Positions 61,967 to 64,000 of a stretch of DNA of 64,000 bases are shown here, piece by piece. The notes below the pieces were generated by a model that made no database searches, was not told the DNA's origin, and worked only from the letters and a program-made list of their open reading frames with translations. This DNA comes from CALBZH01 sp964538515. GTDB lineage: Bacteria; Desulfobacterota; Syntrophobacteria; Syntrophobacterales; Syntrophobacteraceae. The stretch is taken from NCBI GenBank assembly GCA_964538515.1, contig CAZIEW010000012.1, forward strand, positions 22,057 through 86,056. The letters run 5' to 3'. Numbering within the stretch: the stretch's first letter is position 1; every line of letters starts with the position of its first letter. Both the position numbers and the translations under genes were made by a program.

Positions 61967-64000
61967 CTATGCCAGCCATTGGAGGAGCATGGTCTTCAGA
62001 TCCACCATGCGGAAAGGCTTGGCAAGATAATCGTTCATCCCGCAGCTGATGCATTTTTCACGATCACCGATCATGGCACTGGCAGTCAAAGCGATGATCG
62101 GGGTTACCCGGTCGCAATGCTGTCGTTCGTAATCTCGAATCAGCCTGGTGGCCTGGAGGCCATCCATCACCGGCATCTGGCAGTCCATGAAGACCAGGTC
62201 AAAGGGTTGAGACTGGAACAGTCTCACGGCTTGCTCGCCGTCGGCGGCAATTTGGACGTCGGTGCCGATAACGCTCAGCATTTCGAAGGCGACCTGCTGA
62301 TTGACGACATTGTCTTCCACAAGCAATATGCGCTTTCCCTCGAACGAATAGCCCGGCTCTGTGCCTTGGAGCGCCATTGCTCCCTTCTCCGATGAATCCC
62401 TCTGTTTCCCCTCGGCGATCTCACCACAACGCTCGACAAGAGCGTTGAACAGCGCCGCGTGTCGCACGGGTGAAGTGAGAAGCGCGAGCTCAGGAGGCAA
62501 GTCGTCGACCAAGTGGGCTTGGCTCAAAGGACTGAGGAGCAGCACGGGAGGACGGGTCGGTGCTGCCGCCTTGCCAAGAAGCGCCTTGGCGCACTCCAGA
62601 GGGCTCATGCCGTTGAGCTGTTTGCCAAGGAGGACAAGCTCGTAAGGAGAGCCCGCAGCGGAAGCTTTTTGAACCAATTGGAGCGCTTGCTCGGCATTGC
62701 CGGTCGAGCTGTAATGGATGTTCCATCCGTCCAGATAATGGACGAGACTTGTGCGGATCAGGGCGTTGTCCTCAACGAGCAGGAGGCGTAATCCGCGAAG
62801 AACCTGAGAATGGGCAAGCGACGGGCCGTGCACCAGCGGGAGGCTCAATCGGAACGAGAACGTTGATCCCAGGCCCGGCGTGCTTTCCACCTCGATTTGT
62901 CCCCCCATCAGATCGATCAACTGTCTGGTGATCGTCAAACCGAGGCCTGTGCCTCCATGACGGCGGGTGCTCGATCCATCCGCTTGGGTGAATGAGTCAA
63001 AAAGACGCGTCTGGGCCTCAGGGTGGATCCCTATCCCCGAGTCGCAAATCTGAAAGAGCAGCGCGGCATTTGTGGAGCTGAGCTGTTCAGCGGTCACGCG
63101 AATTTCCACCCAGCCCGAGTTGGTGAACTTCACGCCGTTGCTCAGAAGGTTCACGAGGATCTGTCGGAGTCGGGTTGCATCACCGAGAACCTTCTGAGGG
63201 ACGTCATTGTGGACGAGGCAATTGAGGATCAATCCCTTGCTCTCGGCACGATCTGCAAGGAGAAAAGCCGCCTCCTCCACCACTTCTCGAAGATCGAGCT
63301 CCGCCACCGCGAGCTCCATCCTGCCTGCCTCGATGCTTGAGAAATCGAGCATGTCCTCGATGATGCCAAGGAGTATCTCGGCCGAGTGCTGGGCGGTCTG
63401 GGCGTAGTGGCGCTCCGTGTTTTTCAGGTCGCCTTGCTTCAGGAGCGCCAGCATTCCCAGGACGCCATGGATGGGAGTGCGAATCTCGTGGCTCATGTTG
63501 GCCAAAAATCTGGCCTTGGCCTTTGCGGCTGCTTCGGCGGCCCGTTGGGCTTTTTCCAGGTCCGACTGGGCCTTTTTCCGCTGGAGGGCGTTCAGAAACA
63601 TCTCGGCGACCATTCGGAGCAGCATCAAGATCTCCGGATTCCAGGAGATCGGGCCGGTCCTGGAATGAAAGCCGAGAAAGCCCAACGGCACCGCACCCGT
63701 GGCCAAGGGCACTGCAGCAAAGGAGCGGATGCCCAAGGATTCCATGAGTCTCTTTTCGGGCGCGGCTCCGGGGGGCAACTCTCCGATCTCGCGGATGTAA
63801 ACGGTCTCGAGATCTTTCAGCTGCTCCATCGACCAGTTGAAGGAGGACAGGGAAAGACCCTCAAGCTCGCCTCGGACCGATAAGGTGTCAGGCCCTTCCC
63901 ATTCGAGTACCATGCTGATGGCTGCTCGGTCTTCGGAAAAGAGAACCAACATGGCGCATTCGGCCCCGGCGAATTCCGTCAGCTGACCGAGGGCCTTCAC
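61967..64000 (-). CDS. Hybrid sensor kinase with GAF and two receivers, N-terminus cut by window edge
   Basis: The frame runs off the right edge; 677 residues are present. In order: GAF (1-140), HisKA with His171 (FLANMSHEIRTP), HATPase (about 275-395; DSGIG, GTGLGLTI), receiver 1 (about 405-520), in which the phospho-acceptor Asp is Gly (VLLGKQLNG) and the Lys region reads LTSPV, and receiver 2 (about 555-677), with intact VFMDCQMPVMDG and AKPFR. Only receiver 2 seems able to accept phosphate. It is convergent with the DUF1573 gene, 87 bases apart. Confidence 0.88.
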   Translation of the reverse strand: MKALGQLTEFAGAECAMLVLFSEDRAAISMVLEWEGPDTLSVRGELEGLSLSSFNWSMEQLKDLETVYIREIGELPPGAAPEKRLMESLGIRSFAAVPLATGAVPLGFLGFHSRTGPISWNPEILMLLRMVAEMFLNALQRKKAQSDLEKAQRAAEAAAKAKARFLANMSHEIRTPIHGVLGMLALLKQGDLKNTERHYAQTAQHSAEILLGIIEDMLDFSSIEAGRMELAVAELDLREVVEEAAFLLADRAESKGLILNCLVHNDVPQKVLGDATRLRQILVNLLSNGVKFTNSGWVEIRVTAEQLSSTNAALLFQICDSGIGIHPEAQTRLFDSFTQADGSSTRRHGGTGLGLTITRQLIDLMGGQIEVESTPGLGSTFSFRLSLPLVHGPSLAHSQVLRGLRLLLVEDNALIRTSLVHYLDGWNIHYSSTGNAEQALQLVQKASAAGSPYELVLLGKQLNGMSPLECAKALLGKAAAPTRPPVLLLSPLSQAHLVDDLPPELALLTSPVRHAALFNALVERCGEIAEGKQRDSSEKGAMALQGTEPGYSFEGKRILLVEDNVVNQQVAFEMLSVIGTDVQIAADGEQAVRLFQSQPFDLVFMDCQMPVMDGLQATRLIRDYERQHCDRVTPIIALTASAMIGDREKCISCGMNDYLAKPFRMVDLKTMLLQWLA

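Overview
The window is about 64 kb of GC-rich DNA from an anaerobic Gram-negative bacterium. The gene mix is a formate-tetrahydrofolate ligase/FolD pair, a molybdoenzyme with its TorD and FmdE helpers, selenium-handling genes, cobalt-precorrin CbiG, two branched-chain-type ABC importers and several multidomain sensor kinases. This fits Desulfobacterota (the former Deltaproteobacteria), perhaps a Syntrophobacter-like lineage. The assignment is an inference from gene content; no rRNA or tRNA gene was seen. The sequence is a scaffold, with a 100-N gap at 47912-48011.

Layout. 1-3261 (+): end of a molybdopterin oxidoreductase, then TorD chaperone, FmdE-type protein and a molybdopterin-binding protein. 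3.5-9.8 kb: acyltransferase, DksA-type zinc finger, a four-helix-bundle gene lying antisense to it, SWIM protein, HD hydrolase and CbiG, with a structured candidate RNA at 9850-10000. 10.2-13.3 kb (-): a selenium/sulfur trafficking operon (small Cys protein, YedE, TusA, Se/S carrier-like protein, NAD(P)H-hydrate-dehydratase-like enzyme). 13.7-21.6 kb: LspA, membrane proteins, DUF2059 protein, large MscS channel, zinc-ribbon protein and YkgJ-type protein. 21.7-31 kb: kinase remnant, hybrid kinase, FmdB, amphi-Trp protein, CaiB-type CoA transferase, FtsY, class II aldolase and a kinase with a degenerate receiver. 31.3-38.7 kb: unknown protein, ACT/UPF0210 pair, DUF5009 acyltransferase, PIG-L deacetylase, BaiN-like flavoprotein and YihY protein.

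39.2-47.5 kb (+): a striking locus of GntR/UTRA regulator, TrpB, TrpA, a full LivKHMGF importer and an arylformamidase-like hydrolase. The gene overlaps and the palindromic promoter suggest one regulated unit for uptake and processing of an indolic or other aromatic compound (inference). 47.6-56.1 kb: lipoprotein with the gap, threonine aldolase, GH13 amylase and a second LivKHMGF set. 56.1-64 kb: DnaN away from any dnaA, Fhs and FolD (tetrahydrofolate C1 pathway), a PilZ-like protein, a DUF1573 gene with an in-frame UGA, and a partial hybrid kinase.

The most interesting observation is the DUF1573 gene at 61424-61879. Its reading frame continues for 58 codons past a UGA, and that UGA sits where this family has the first Cys of its Cys-Gly-Cys motif. 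A stem-loop follows directly. This makes it a candidate selenoprotein in a window that also carries selenium-metabolism genes.
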